DNA of 17,588 nt, taken from assembly GCA_018066005.1 (NCBI GenBank), contig JAGHSG010000039.1, forward strand, positions 1 to 17,588. The letters are read 5' to 3'. This stretch comes from Bacteroidales bacterium. GTDB lineage: Bacteria > Bacteroidota > Bacteroidia > Bacteroidales > Paludibacteraceae. This document shows, one piece after another, positions 1-6,981 of the stretch. The position numbers and the translations under genes were made by a program. Position 1 is the stretch's first letter, and each line of letters begins with the position of its first letter. Below the pieces are notes generated by a model. That model had not been told where the DNA came from, ran no database searches, and saw only the letters and a program-made list of their open reading frames with translations.

Positions 1-953
1 CGGGTGCATCGGGCAGCCCCCACAGCGGGCATTTCGCGAATCAACTCGCCATCTACCCACGGACCAAACGCACAACGGACATCGCCACTCAGGGCTGTTT
101 GGGCGACAAAATGCCGTCCTGTATTCGCCAAACGTTTATCCGAGAGCGTCAAGACTTTGTCTGCATGCTGTTTGCCGACTGCTGCACAACGCAAGAAACG
201 GGCTGCTCGTTGTTCACTCTCGGCAAGGGTGTAGCAATGGCTCAGGCAGGGGGACATAGCAATAGCGCGGGCAAACAGCCCCTGCGCCTCGGGCAACGAC
301 ATAAGGGTCAGCACCTAAGCCCCTCCTGCCGACTGTCCGAAAAGACATATCTGTGACGGGGCACCGCCGAAAGCGGCAATCTGTTCATGCACAAACTGCA
401 AGGCAAACAGTTGGTCTGCCGTACCTATATTGGCATCAAAACGCGGGTTGAGCGCGTGCAGATTAAGGTAACCAAAAACATTCAGGCGGTAGTTGAATGT
501 GACTACAATCGTCCTCGTCTCGCGGGCAAAAGACGACATGTCAAAACGCAAATGCCCGCTACTCCACACTCCCGTACCGCCCGTGTTGTACGCACCTCCA
601 TGAATCCAAACCATAACGGGACACGCCTCGGGCAGACTGTCGGGAACAAAAACATTCATATATAGGCAGTCCTGCGACATGTTAGACGTACTGAAACGGT
701 TATGCGGTTGCACCTCGTTTTGGCGTCCGTGGTCGGCTATCAAGACGGTGTCCCAAGACGTTGGCTCCACCGGATAGCGACCTGCCAACTCGCCCAAAGG
801 CGGTTGGGCATACGGGATACCCAAATAACACATTACACCATCCTGATGCACACCCTCTACCGCTCCATACGAAGTACGGACAGCAGATAACAGGGAATAG
901 GTAACAGATAACAGATAACATATTGTTATAAGACGTTTCATATTTACATTCAT
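1..953 (-). pseudogene. Type B carboxylesterase, interrupted by an in-frame TAG; 3' end beyond the window
   Basis: This is a secreted or periplasmic alpha/beta-hydrolase of the type B carboxylesterase family, which cleaves carboxylic esters. After a signal peptide come family landmarks in order: GIPYAQPP, SQDCLYMNVFVP, VMVWIHGGAYN (oxyanion-hole region), VTFNYRLNVFGY and the nucleophile elbow GQSAGGA (GxSxG) at about residues 206-212. TAG then falls at 315-317, where relatives usually have Ser. The same frame stays open to the window edge, about 104 codons, and still reads like the family (LPEAQGLFARAIAMSP). One nonsense change, for example TCG to TAG, explains it. The catalytic acid and His would lie beyond the left edge. 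The start is ATG at 951-953 or 939-941 (MKRLI), 8 or 20 nt after the recQ stop, so recQ probably cotranscribes it. The signal-peptide codons fall in a heptamer repeat. A sequencing error is the alternative to a true pseudogene. Confidence 0.8.
886..920. repeat. Five tandem 7-bp units (GATAACA-like)
   Basis: Five heptamers lie in exact register: GATAACA, GGGAATA, GGTAACA, GATAACA, GATAACA. They begin about 40 bp beyond the recQ stop and, on the minus strand, encode part of the hydrophobic core of the esterase signal peptide. The 7-bp unit is not a multiple of three, so gain or loss of a unit would shift that gene's frame. Confidence 0.75.
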
Positions 954-961
954 TTACGTAA

Positions 962-2680
962 TTAACGCGAAGCAAATGATTGGCGGCAGATATCACACGT
1001 GCCACAAACAGGGGCATCTTCTTCGCCGAAATAGGACAACAACACCTGTGAACGGCAGAACTGCGTATTCTCGGCATACTCGACCATGTGTTGCAGTTTG
1101 TCCGCATAGTGGGCGGCACGCTTTTCATACACCTCCGGCGAGAGCCAAATATCAGTCTGACGCTCCTTAATAAACGTGAAACGACAAGCACGCGTACGGG
1201 GGATATAGGTGACAATATGCCGGGTAGCCAAAGAAGCCAACGTCTCATGCAAAGCATGAGTTATCTCCTCACGGATATACTGCAAGTCGGTCATTATACC
1301 CGGATAAGTCCGCAACAGATGTTGCAGAAGGTCATTCTGCTCCTGTGTAACCGTGTACTGACGCAAGTCGCCGAGAGAGACCTCTACACGCACCCTTGGT
1401 TGAGTTTCCTGCTCGTCCTCAAAATCAATATATCCCGCTTGGGACAGGATATGCAATGCCGAATAGGTCTGCAACAGGGGCAGGTGCATCACCTGAATCA
1501 ATTCATCCATGTGCAAGGCAAACGAATGTCCCAAGCCGCTGCCGGCACCTACACCCAAGAAATCACAGGTCTTGTGGTAAGCAGTTGCTATAAATTCTTT
1601 CTCGGGATAGTTATCATGTACCCTTTTGCGGGCCTTGGTCTTGTCTTCGGGGGCATACAGCAACACCGCGTATGCCGTCTTTTCGTCACGTCCTGCCCTA
1701 CCCGCTTCCTGGAAATACTGCTCTAGGGTGTCAGGCAAGTCGTAGTGAATGACTAACCGCACATCGGGCTTGTCTATCCCCATGCCGAAAGCATTGGTGC
1801 AAACGATCACTCGGTTGACGGTTGACGATGGTGCTTCCGAGCACTTCGGTAAAGGCACATCAGCCGAACAGTAGTTTTTCCACGCCTCCTGACGGCGGGC
1901 ACGCTCTTCGGCAGACAGACCGGCGTGATAGAACGTAGCATTCAGCAGCTGCGCCAGTTCTTCGGCACGCTTGCGGTTGCGGACATAGACAATAGCACTG
2001 CCCTGCACGGAAGACAGGATATGTTGCAACTGCTCTTTTTTCTCCTCGGCATCCCGGCAATAACGTACCACATAACTCAAATTATGCCGGGCAAAAGACT
2101 TTTTGAGTACATTCTTTTCCCGAAATGCCAACTTATTCTGAATATCTTCCACCACGTCAGGCGTAGCCGTGGCTGTGAGAGCCAAAATAGGAACGTCAGC
2201 TGTGCGTATCTCGGCTATTTTGAGGTAAGACGGACGAAAATCATAGCCCCATTCAGAGATACAATGCGCCTCATCCACGGCAATGAGTGTGATAGGCAAC
2301 TGAGCAAGACGTTTCCTAAAGTCCTCACTTTCCAATCGCTCGGGACTGACATACAGACAACGATACGGTCCAAATTGGCAGTTATCCAGAGCCGTCCGCT
2401 GCTTGTCATACGACATACCCGTGTAGATAGCAGCCGCCAGAATACCACGTTTTTTGAGATTCTCCACCTGGTCCTTCATCAGGGCTATCAAGGGAGAGAT
2501 GACCAGGCACAACCCCTCCTGCACCAAAGCGGGGATTTGGAAGCAGAGTGACTTGCCTCCGCCCGTCGGCATCAGCGCCAGCGTGTCCCGTCCGGACAGC
2601 ACACTACGGATAATCTCCTCCTGCAACGGACGAAAAGATTCGTAACCAAAATATGTCTTAAGCGCCTCTTGTAGGGTCAT
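962..2680 (-). CDS. recQ: RecQ-family ATP-dependent 3'-5' DNA helicase
   Basis: A 572-residue cytoplasmic superfamily 2 helicase that unwinds DNA during recombination and repair. Visible parts are the RecQ motif 0 region (FGYESFRPLQ, 11-20), Walker A MPTGGGKS (37-44), motif II DEAH (136-139) with the aromatic-rich loop CISEWGYDFRPSY, motif V TNAFGMGIDKP (about 291-301) and motif VI QEAGRAGR (about 320-327). Four cysteines (C542, C559, C562, C565) have the same spacing as the E. coli RecQ zinc site (x16, x2, x2). Here they sit at the extreme C-terminus, about 215 residues after motif VI, and no HRDC domain follows. This matches the shorter RecQ type that I recall in Bacteroidetes. A short Cys-containing insertion (about residues 270-286) precedes motif V. 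The gene has its own promoter and is followed after 8 nt by the esterase. Confidence 0.96.
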   Translation of the reverse strand: MTLQEALKTYFGYESFRPLQEEIIRSVLSGRDTLALMPTGGGKSLCFQIPALVQEGLCLVISPLIALMKDQVENLKKRGILAAAIYTGMSYDKQRTALDNCQFGPYRCLYVSPERLESEDFRKRLAQLPITLIAVDEAHCISEWGYDFRPSYLKIAEIRTADVPILALTATATPDVVEDIQNKLAFREKNVLKKSFARHNLSYVVRYCRDAEEKKEQLQHILSSVQGSAIVYVRNRKRAEELAQLLNATFYHAGLSAEERARRQEAWKNYCSADVPLPKCSEAPSSTVNRVIVCTNAFGMGIDKPDVRLVIHYDLPDTLEQYFQEAGRAGRDEKTAYAVLLYAPEDKTKARKRVHDNYPEKEFIATAYHKTCDFLGVGAGSGLGHSFALHMDELIQVMHLPLLQTYSALHILSQAGYIDFEDEQETQPRVRVEVSLGDLRQYTVTQEQNDLLQHLLRTYPGIMTDLQYIREEITHALHETLASLATRHIVTYIPRTRACRFTFIKERQTDIWLSPEVYEKRAAHYADKLQHMVEYAENTQFCRSQVLLSYFGEEDAPVCGTCDICRQSFASR

Positions 2681-2699
2681 TATTTCTTCTTTTGCGTTG

Positions 2700-2731
2700 C
2701 AAAGTTACACTTTTTTTTCGGAATATGCAAA
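2700..2731 (-). promoter_or_regulatory. recQ promoter, Bacteroidetes type
   Basis: On the minus strand TTTG (2728-2731) is followed after exactly 20 nt by TAACTTTG (2700-2707). The recQ ATG lies about 20 nt below the -7 box, so the leader is very short. Confidence 0.8.
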
Positions 2732-2746
2732 TATCTGCAAATATTA

Positions 2747-2778
2747 TTTGCACAATTAAAAAAAAATATGTACCTTTG
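2747..2778 (+). promoter_or_regulatory. Promoter of the DUF349-ftsE-yfcE operon, Bacteroidetes type
   Basis: TTTG (2747-2750), a 20-nt A-rich spacer and TACCTTTG (2771-2778) match the -33/-7 consensus. This promoter lies back to back with the recQ promoter. Transcription should start near 2785, giving a leader of about 58 nt. Confidence 0.85.
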
Positions 2779-2783
2779 CAAGC

Positions 2784-2834
2784 GATTTCGTAGGCGAAAT
2801 CCTATCTATCATTAATGAACCTCGCCGGAAGGCG
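2784..2834 (+). promoter_or_regulatory. Structured 5' leader with two small hairpins
   Basis: Two inverted repeats lie between the promoter and the ATG at 2843. The first is GATTTCG-TAGG-CGAAATC (2784-2801), with a 7-bp stem and a tetraloop right at the expected RNA 5' end. The second is CGCC-GGAA-GGCG (2823-2834), ending 8 nt before the start codon. The first could stabilise the transcript and the second could limit ribosome access. Neither belongs to a riboswitch class I recognise. Confidence 0.45.
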
Positions 2835-2842
2835 TTACTATT

Positions 2843-4297
2843 ATGGCAAACGAAAAACAAACACTCGTTGACGAGTTGAAAGGTCTGCTGGAGCAGAATG
2901 TAACGGAAATTAAAGAACAAGTGGAAGAACTGAAAAACAAGTTCTACCGCCAGTATCACGAAGAACAAGCCGCGCTGAAGAAAGCCGCTGAAGAAGCTGC
3001 TGCAGCAGCGGGAGAAGTACTGGAGAACTGGCAACCGGTCTTGGACGAAGTGGAACAGACCTTCCGCGAATTGCTGAACACCTACAAGCAGAAACGTGCA
3101 GAAGTGCAGAAAGAACTGGAGGCTCAAATGGAGCAGAACTTGTTGCGCAAACAGAACATCATTGCCCAGATGAAAGAGATGGCAGAGAGCGAGACGGCGG
3201 ATGTGATGGACAAGATGAAGAAGGTACGCGAACTGCAAGCCGAATGGAAGACCATCGGTGCCGTTCCTGCCCCCAAAGCACAAGAGATATGGAAACAATA
3301 TAACCAATATCAAGAGCAGTTCTACGATTTGGTAAAAATCAACATCGAGTTGCGCGACCTGGATTTCAAGAAAAACTTGGAAATGAAAACATTGCTCTGC
3401 GAAGCAGCCGAGAAACTCAAGGACAACGAGAACGTCATCGAAGCCAGTCGCGCCCTTCAGCAACTGCACGACGAATGGGCAGAGATAGGTCCCGTGGCAC
3501 GCGAACTGCGTGAAGAACTTTGGGCGCGTTTCAAAGAAGCCAGCACAATCATCAACAAGAAACATCAGGCATACTTTGACGCGCTGCACGAGAAAGAGCA
3601 GGAGAACCTGACCAAGAAGCAGGCATTGATAGAGCAACTGAAAGCATTGGATTGGTCCAATGTAAAAAGCAACAAAGGATGGGATGAGTTGACCAATAAA
3701 ATCCAAGCTATTCAACAGGAGTGGCGCACAATAGGTTTTGCACCCAAGAAACAAAACCAATCCATCTATGATGAATACCGCACGCTGACGGACGGTTTCT
3801 TCAAGGCCAAAACGGCTTTCTATAAACAGATACGTGACGTCTTCTCCGAGAACCTGAAGAAGAAACGCGCCCTCATCGCCCGCGCCCAAGAGTTGACAGG
3901 CAGTGAAGCATGGCAGGAGACCCAGGAAGCCCTGATTGCTCTGCAAAGAGAATGGAAGACCATCGGTCCCGTAGCCCATAAATACAGCGACCAACTGTGG
4001 AAAGAGTTCACGGACCTGTGCGACAATTTCTTCAACCGCAAACGCGAAGCCAACAAGGAAGCACGCGCCGAGAGCAAGAAATCCAAAGTGGAGAGCCAGA
4101 TACAAAGTGGCGACAAGACCAAGATGCTGCGTCTGTATGAGAACTTAAAACAGGAGATCAAGACCGCTGAAAATAATATCCTTTTCTTCACCGGCAAGAG
4201 CAAGAGTGCCAATAAACTGGTGGCAGACATGCAGAAGAAGATTGATACGCTCAAAGCCCAATTAGCCGAATTGGAGAAAAAACTGATGGAAGAATAA
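2843..4297 (+). CDS. DUF349 repeat coiled-coil protein
   Basis: A 484-residue, highly charged, mostly helical protein with no signal peptide or membrane segment. It carries four copies of the DUF349 signature, a Trp followed by an Ile-Gly pair: EWKTIGAV (about 134-141), EWAEIGPV (211-218), EWRTIGFA (293-300) and EWKTIGPV (370-377). The spacing is about 80 residues, with long coiled-coil stretches between copies. An Ala/Glu-rich helix precedes the repeats and a Lys-rich coil ends the protein. The molecular function of DUF349 proteins is not firmly known. The stop overlaps the ftsE start (TAATG), so the two are probably translationally coupled, which hints at a role near division or the envelope (inference). 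The start ATG is the first after the leader and gives the natural beginning MANEKQ. Confidence 0.9.
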   Translation: MANEKQTLVDELKGLLEQNVTEIKEQVEELKNKFYRQYHEEQAALKKAAEEAAAAAGEVLENWQPVLDEVEQTFRELLNTYKQKRAEVQKELEAQMEQNLLRKQNIIAQMKEMAESETADVMDKMKKVRELQAEWKTIGAVPAPKAQEIWKQYNQYQEQFYDLVKINIELRDLDFKKNLEMKTLLCEAAEKLKDNENVIEASRALQQLHDEWAEIGPVARELREELWARFKEASTIINKKHQAYFDALHEKEQENLTKKQALIEQLKALDWSNVKSNKGWDELTNKIQAIQQEWRTIGFAPKKQNQSIYDEYRTLTDGFFKAKTAFYKQIRDVFSENLKKKRALIARAQELTGSEAWQETQEALIALQREWKTIGPVAHKYSDQLWKEFTDLCDNFFNRKREANKEARAESKKSKVESQIQSGDKTKMLRLYENLKQEIKTAENNILFFTGKSKSANKLVADMQKKIDTLKAQLAELEKKLMEE

Positions 4298-4959
4298 TGG
4301 AACTTATCGACTATAAAGATGTAGAGATACGGCAGGACGAACAAATCGTGCTGCGCAATGTCAATCTGCGTGTCAACAATGGTGATTTCGTATATCTGTT
4401 GGGCAAAGTCGGGACAGGCAAGTCGTCTCTGATGAAGACTTTTTATGCCGAGTTGCCTATTTATAGCGGTCAAGCCACGTTCTTGGGGTATGACATGCCT
4501 ACCATTACCATGCACCAGATTCCGTATTTGAGACGTAAGATAGGTGTTATCTTTCAGGATTTTCAACTGTTGCCGGACCGCTCGGTAGAAGACAATCTGA
4601 TGTTTGTCCTGAAAGCCACCGGCTGGAAAGACCACCAATCCATGCTCAATCATGTGCATGATGTATTGGAACAGGTCGGTATGGCGGACAAAGGATATAA
4701 AATGCCTTATCACCTGAGTGGCGGAGAGCAGCAACGTGTCGTTATTGCCCGCGCCCTGCTCAATACACCGGATGTCATTTTGGCTGATGAACCGACCGGT
4801 AATCTGGACCAGGAGACCGGCAAGGACATTATGACGCTGCTGTATGGTATATCGCAAGCCGGTATGACTGTCATCATGTCCACCCATAACCTGCATTGGC
4901 CGGAGATGTTCCCCGGACGTATTCTTGAATTTACCAACGGCGAGATACACGAGAAATGA
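4297..4959 (+). CDS. ftsE: FtsE-like ABC transporter ATP-binding protein
   Basis: A 220-residue cytoplasmic ABC ATPase. It shows Walker A GKVGTGKS (36-43), a Q-loop at Q87 (VIFQDFQLLPDRSVEDN), the signature LSGGEQQR (140-147), Walker B VILADEP (160-166), the D-loop (GNLD) and the H-loop His197. Its length and the Q-loop to signature region fit FtsE, which with the membrane protein FtsX activates peptidoglycan hydrolases at the division site. No ftsX is present in the window, so the partner must be encoded elsewhere. The LolD group is the closest alternative. The gene overlaps its upstream neighbour by 1 nt and its downstream neighbour by 4 nt (ATGA). There is an M23 peptidase elsewhere in the window, but no specific link to FtsE can be shown. 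Confidence 0.85.
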   Translation: MELIDYKDVEIRQDEQIVLRNVNLRVNNGDFVYLLGKVGTGKSSLMKTFYAELPIYSGQATFLGYDMPTITMHQIPYLRRKIGVIFQDFQLLPDRSVEDNLMFVLKATGWKDHQSMLNHVHDVLEQVGMADKGYKMPYHLSGGEQQRVVIARALLNTPDVILADEPTGNLDQETGKDIMTLLYGISQAGMTVIMSTHNLHWPEMFPGRILEFTNGEIHEK

Positions 4960-5483
4960 CCAAGATCGTACTGCTTTCGGATACACACGGATTGCTGGAT
5001 AAACGGCTTATGCCGTATCTGGAACAATGCGATGAGATTTGGCACGCAGGAGATATAGGTTCGGCGGAGATATTGCAGACCTTACGGGAAATCAAACCCA
5101 CTCGCGCCGTATATGGCAATATGGATAGCGGAGATGTTCGCTACACGCTCAGCGAGTTCTATCGCTTTCGGGTAGAAGAAGTTAATGTACTGATGACCCA
5201 TATAGGCGGGTATCCGGGCAAGTATAACCCGTGGTTACTACCTATCTTCCGCCAAGCAGCCGAAGATAAAGCATCCGACTCGGGCAAAGGGGGCATCGAT
5301 TTATTCGTTTGCGGACATAGTCACATCCTCAAAGTTATGTACGATAAACAGTGGAATTTTTTAACTTTGAACCCCGGAGCCGCAGGAAAACAAGGTTGGC
5401 AGACCGTTCAGACAATTTTACGTTTTTGCGTTAACGGCCACGAAATCAAGGACTTAGAGGTTATTGAGCTGGCAAGAAATTAA
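4956..5483 (+). CDS. YfcE/MJ0936-family metallophosphoesterase
   Basis: A 175-residue soluble calcineurin-like phosphodiesterase. The metal-binding set is complete: D9 and H11 (SDTHG), D33 (AGDIG), N55 (YGNMD), H82 (MTHIGG), and H121 with H123 (CGHSH), followed by LNPGAAG (about 138-144). Enzymes of this type use two metal ions to cleave phosphodiesters; the natural substrate is generally unknown. A loop of about 30 residues (86-113, starting YPGKYNPW) separates the MTHIGG and CGHSH blocks. ATGA overlap with ftsE makes it the third gene of the operon. Transcription probably ends at the hairpin at 5610-5632. Confidence 0.9.
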   Translation: MTKIVLLSDTHGLLDKRLMPYLEQCDEIWHAGDIGSAEILQTLREIKPTRAVYGNMDSGDVRYTLSEFYRFRVEEVNVLMTHIGGYPGKYNPWLLPIFRQAAEDKASDSGKGGIDLFVCGHSHILKVMYDKQWNFLTLNPGAAGKQGWQTVQTILRFCVNGHEIKDLEVIELARN

Positions 5484-5511
5484 AAACTATGCTCAAGAAC
5501 ATACAAAAAAG

Positions 5512-5543
5512 TTTGGTCAGGTGACAAAAAAGCAGTAATTTTG
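5512..5543 (+). promoter_or_regulatory. Bacteroidetes-type promoter with no protein gene downstream
   Basis: TTTG (5512-5515), a spacer of exactly 20 nt and TAATTTTG (5536-5543) form a complete promoter 29 nt after the yfcE stop. The next thing downstream on this strand is a terminator, and the next protein gene is convergent (murA). Confidence 0.7.
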
Positions 5544-5549
5544 CAGCGT

Positions 5550-5640
5550 AAAACAAACAACACAATCTTTTTTGTACCTTAAAAATCAAACAGACTAATA
5601 CTTAAGAACAAGGACGTCGTGATGACGTCCTTTTCTGTTG
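5550..5640 (+). ncRNA. Candidate small RNA between yfcE and murA
   Basis: The stretch between the promoter at 5512-5543 and the terminator at 5610-5635 would give an RNA of about 90 nt. I find no ORF in it; the only ATG is inside the terminator loop. The first 60 nt are A-rich with little self-pairing (runs such as AAACAAACAACACAATC), followed by the terminator stem. That is a common layout for a base-pairing small RNA. It matches no RNA family I recognise, and the call rests only on the promoter-terminator pair. Confidence 0.4.
5610..5635 (+). terminator. Intrinsic terminator, possibly bidirectional
   Basis: AAGGACGTC (5610-5618), loop GTGAT, then GACGTCCTT (5624-5632) form a perfect 9-bp stem followed by TTTTCTGTTGT. 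It would end the yfcE operon and the candidate small RNA. On the minus strand the stem is followed by a weaker T-rich run (TTGTTCTT), so it may also stop murA transcripts. Confidence 0.8.
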
Positions 5641-5645
5641 TATTA

Positions 5646-5677
5646 CTAGTTGTCTAGTTGACTAGTTTTCTAGTCTT
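5646..5677. repeat. Four tandem 8-bp units (CTAGTTnn)
   Basis: CTAGTTGT, CTAGTTGA, CTAGTTTT and CTAGTCTT lie in exact register. The CTA of the last unit (5670-5672) is the minus-strand TAG stop of murA, so the repeat starts inside the gene end and runs into the spacer. Confidence 0.75.
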
Positions 5678-6980
5678 CTCGGATGATATGGGCCCCGATG
5701 GCGTTGAGTCGTTCCTCAATTTTCTCGTACCCTCGGTCAATCTGGTCTATATGATCAATGCGACTGATACCATCCGCGGACATGGCGGCAATCAGCATAG
5801 CTATACCGGCACGGATATCCGGACTGGTCATATTATTGCGTTTGAGTTGCATCTGATGGTCATGACCAATCACCACGGCTCTGTGCGGGTCACAAAGAAT
5901 AATCTGTGCCCCCATATCAATCAACTTATCCACGAAGAACAGACGGCTCTCAAACATCTTTTGATGAATCAGCACACTGCCCCGTGCCTGCGTGGCAACA
6001 ACCAAGATAACGGACAATAAGTCCGGCGTCAAGCCCGGCCATGGTGCATCGGCTATGTTGAGAATACTGCCATCCAGGAATGATTCTATCTGGTAATGCT
6101 CCTGCTGCGGGATATAAATATCATCGCCCTGACGAACAACCTGAATACCCATTCGGCGGAACGTCTCGGGAATAATGCCCAAATCGTCGTATTGCACATT
6201 CTTAATCGTCAACTCACTGCCCGTAATAGCTGCCATACCGATAAACGAACCCACCTCAATCATATCCGGCAACAGGGTATGTTCCGTACCGTGCAATTCG
6301 CGAACGCCCTCTATCGTCAGCAAGTTACTCCCCACTCCGCTTATCTTGGCTCCCATGCGGTTCAGCATCTTGCACAGTTGTTGCAGATAGGGTTCGCACG
6401 CGGCATTGTAAATAGTCGTTGTCCCCTGTGCCAGCACGGCAGCCATCACGATATTGGCGGTACCGGTTACGGACGCCTCGTCCAACAGCATGTACGCACC
6501 TTGCAAGCACTGTTTTGCCTTAAAGGTATAAGCCAAAAGATTCTTGTTATATTCAAAGGTAGCACCTAAATTGAGCATACCCTGGAAATGGGTATCCAAC
6601 CTGCGGCGTCCTATTTTATCCCCACCCGGTTTGGCGTATGTCACCTGACCCAGACGAGCCAACAAAGGACCTATGAACATAACCGAACCGCGAAGGCGGT
6701 TGCAACGCTTGCGGAAATCTTCACTGTCCAAATAAGCGGAATTGAGGGTAGCAGCCGTAAAAGCATACCGGCGAGAAGACTGTTTCTCCACACGGACCCC
6801 CATCTCGCGAAGCAAATCAATCAGGTTGTTGACATCCAAGATGTCCGGTATATTGTCGATAACAATCGTCTCCTTGCTCAGCAAAACAGCACAAAGCACC
6901 TGCAGTGCCTCATTCTTCGCCCCACTCGGGGTAATACTTCCATGCAGACGATGTCCGCCTTCTACTACAAAACTTGCCAT
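5670..6980 (-). CDS. murA: UDP-N-acetylglucosamine 1-carboxyvinyltransferase (MurA), Asp-type active site
   Basis: The first committed enzyme of peptidoglycan synthesis. It transfers enolpyruvate from phosphoenolpyruvate to UDP-GlcNAc in the cytoplasm. The protein has 436 residues, a usual length. Landmarks are SGAKNEALQ (19-27, with the conserved Lys22-Asn23), LRGSVMFIGPLLARLG (96-111), the active-site loop KPGGDKIGRRRLD (117-129), DEASVTGTANIVMAA, LPDMIEVGSFIGMAA and DAPWPGLTPDLLS. Asp121 (codon GAT, 6618-6620) stands where E. coli MurA has catalytic Cys115. In other bacteria this Cys-to-Asp change gives an active, fosfomycin-insensitive enzyme. The start ATG lies 1 nt after the murB stop, so the two are cotranscribed and probably coupled. 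The TAG stop falls within an 8-bp repeat. Confidence 0.97.
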   Translation of the reverse strand: MASFVVEGGHRLHGSITPSGAKNEALQVLCAVLLSKETIVIDNIPDILDVNNLIDLLREMGVRVEKQSSRRYAFTAATLNSAYLDSEDFRKRCNRLRGSVMFIGPLLARLGQVTYAKPGGDKIGRRRLDTHFQGMLNLGATFEYNKNLLAYTFKAKQCLQGAYMLLDEASVTGTANIVMAAVLAQGTTTIYNAACEPYLQQLCKMLNRMGAKISGVGSNLLTIEGVRELHGTEHTLLPDMIEVGSFIGMAAITGSELTIKNVQYDDLGIIPETFRRMGIQVVRQGDDIYIPQQEHYQIESFLDGSILNIADAPWPGLTPDLLSVILVVATQARGSVLIHQKMFESRLFFVDKLIDMGAQIILCDPHRAVVIGHDHQMQLKRNNMTSPDIRAGIAMLIAAMSADGISRIDHIDQIDRGYEKIEERLNAIGAHIIRED

Positions 6981-6981
6981 A

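Noticed and set aside
315..317. Reassignment of TAG to an amino acid in this genome
   Set aside because: murA, murB, the BadF-type kinase and the GT2 gene all end in TAG at their natural family ends, and murB readthrough would run into murA.
2756..4105. A 449-codon open frame antisense to the DUF349 gene, rich in Phe and Leu
   Set aside because: It mirrors the Glu/Lys-rich coiled-coil codons of the sense gene (GAA and AAG read back as TTC and CTT), has no family motifs and covers the plus-strand promoter.
3820..4986. A 388-codon open frame antisense to the DUF349 end and ftsE
   Set aside because: The sense frames carry complete Walker, signature and DUF349 motifs; the antisense product resembles nothing and crosses two real genes.
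5501..5536. An 11-codon ORF after yfcE
   Set aside because: It overlaps the promoter at 5512-5543, is very short and has no recognisable start context.
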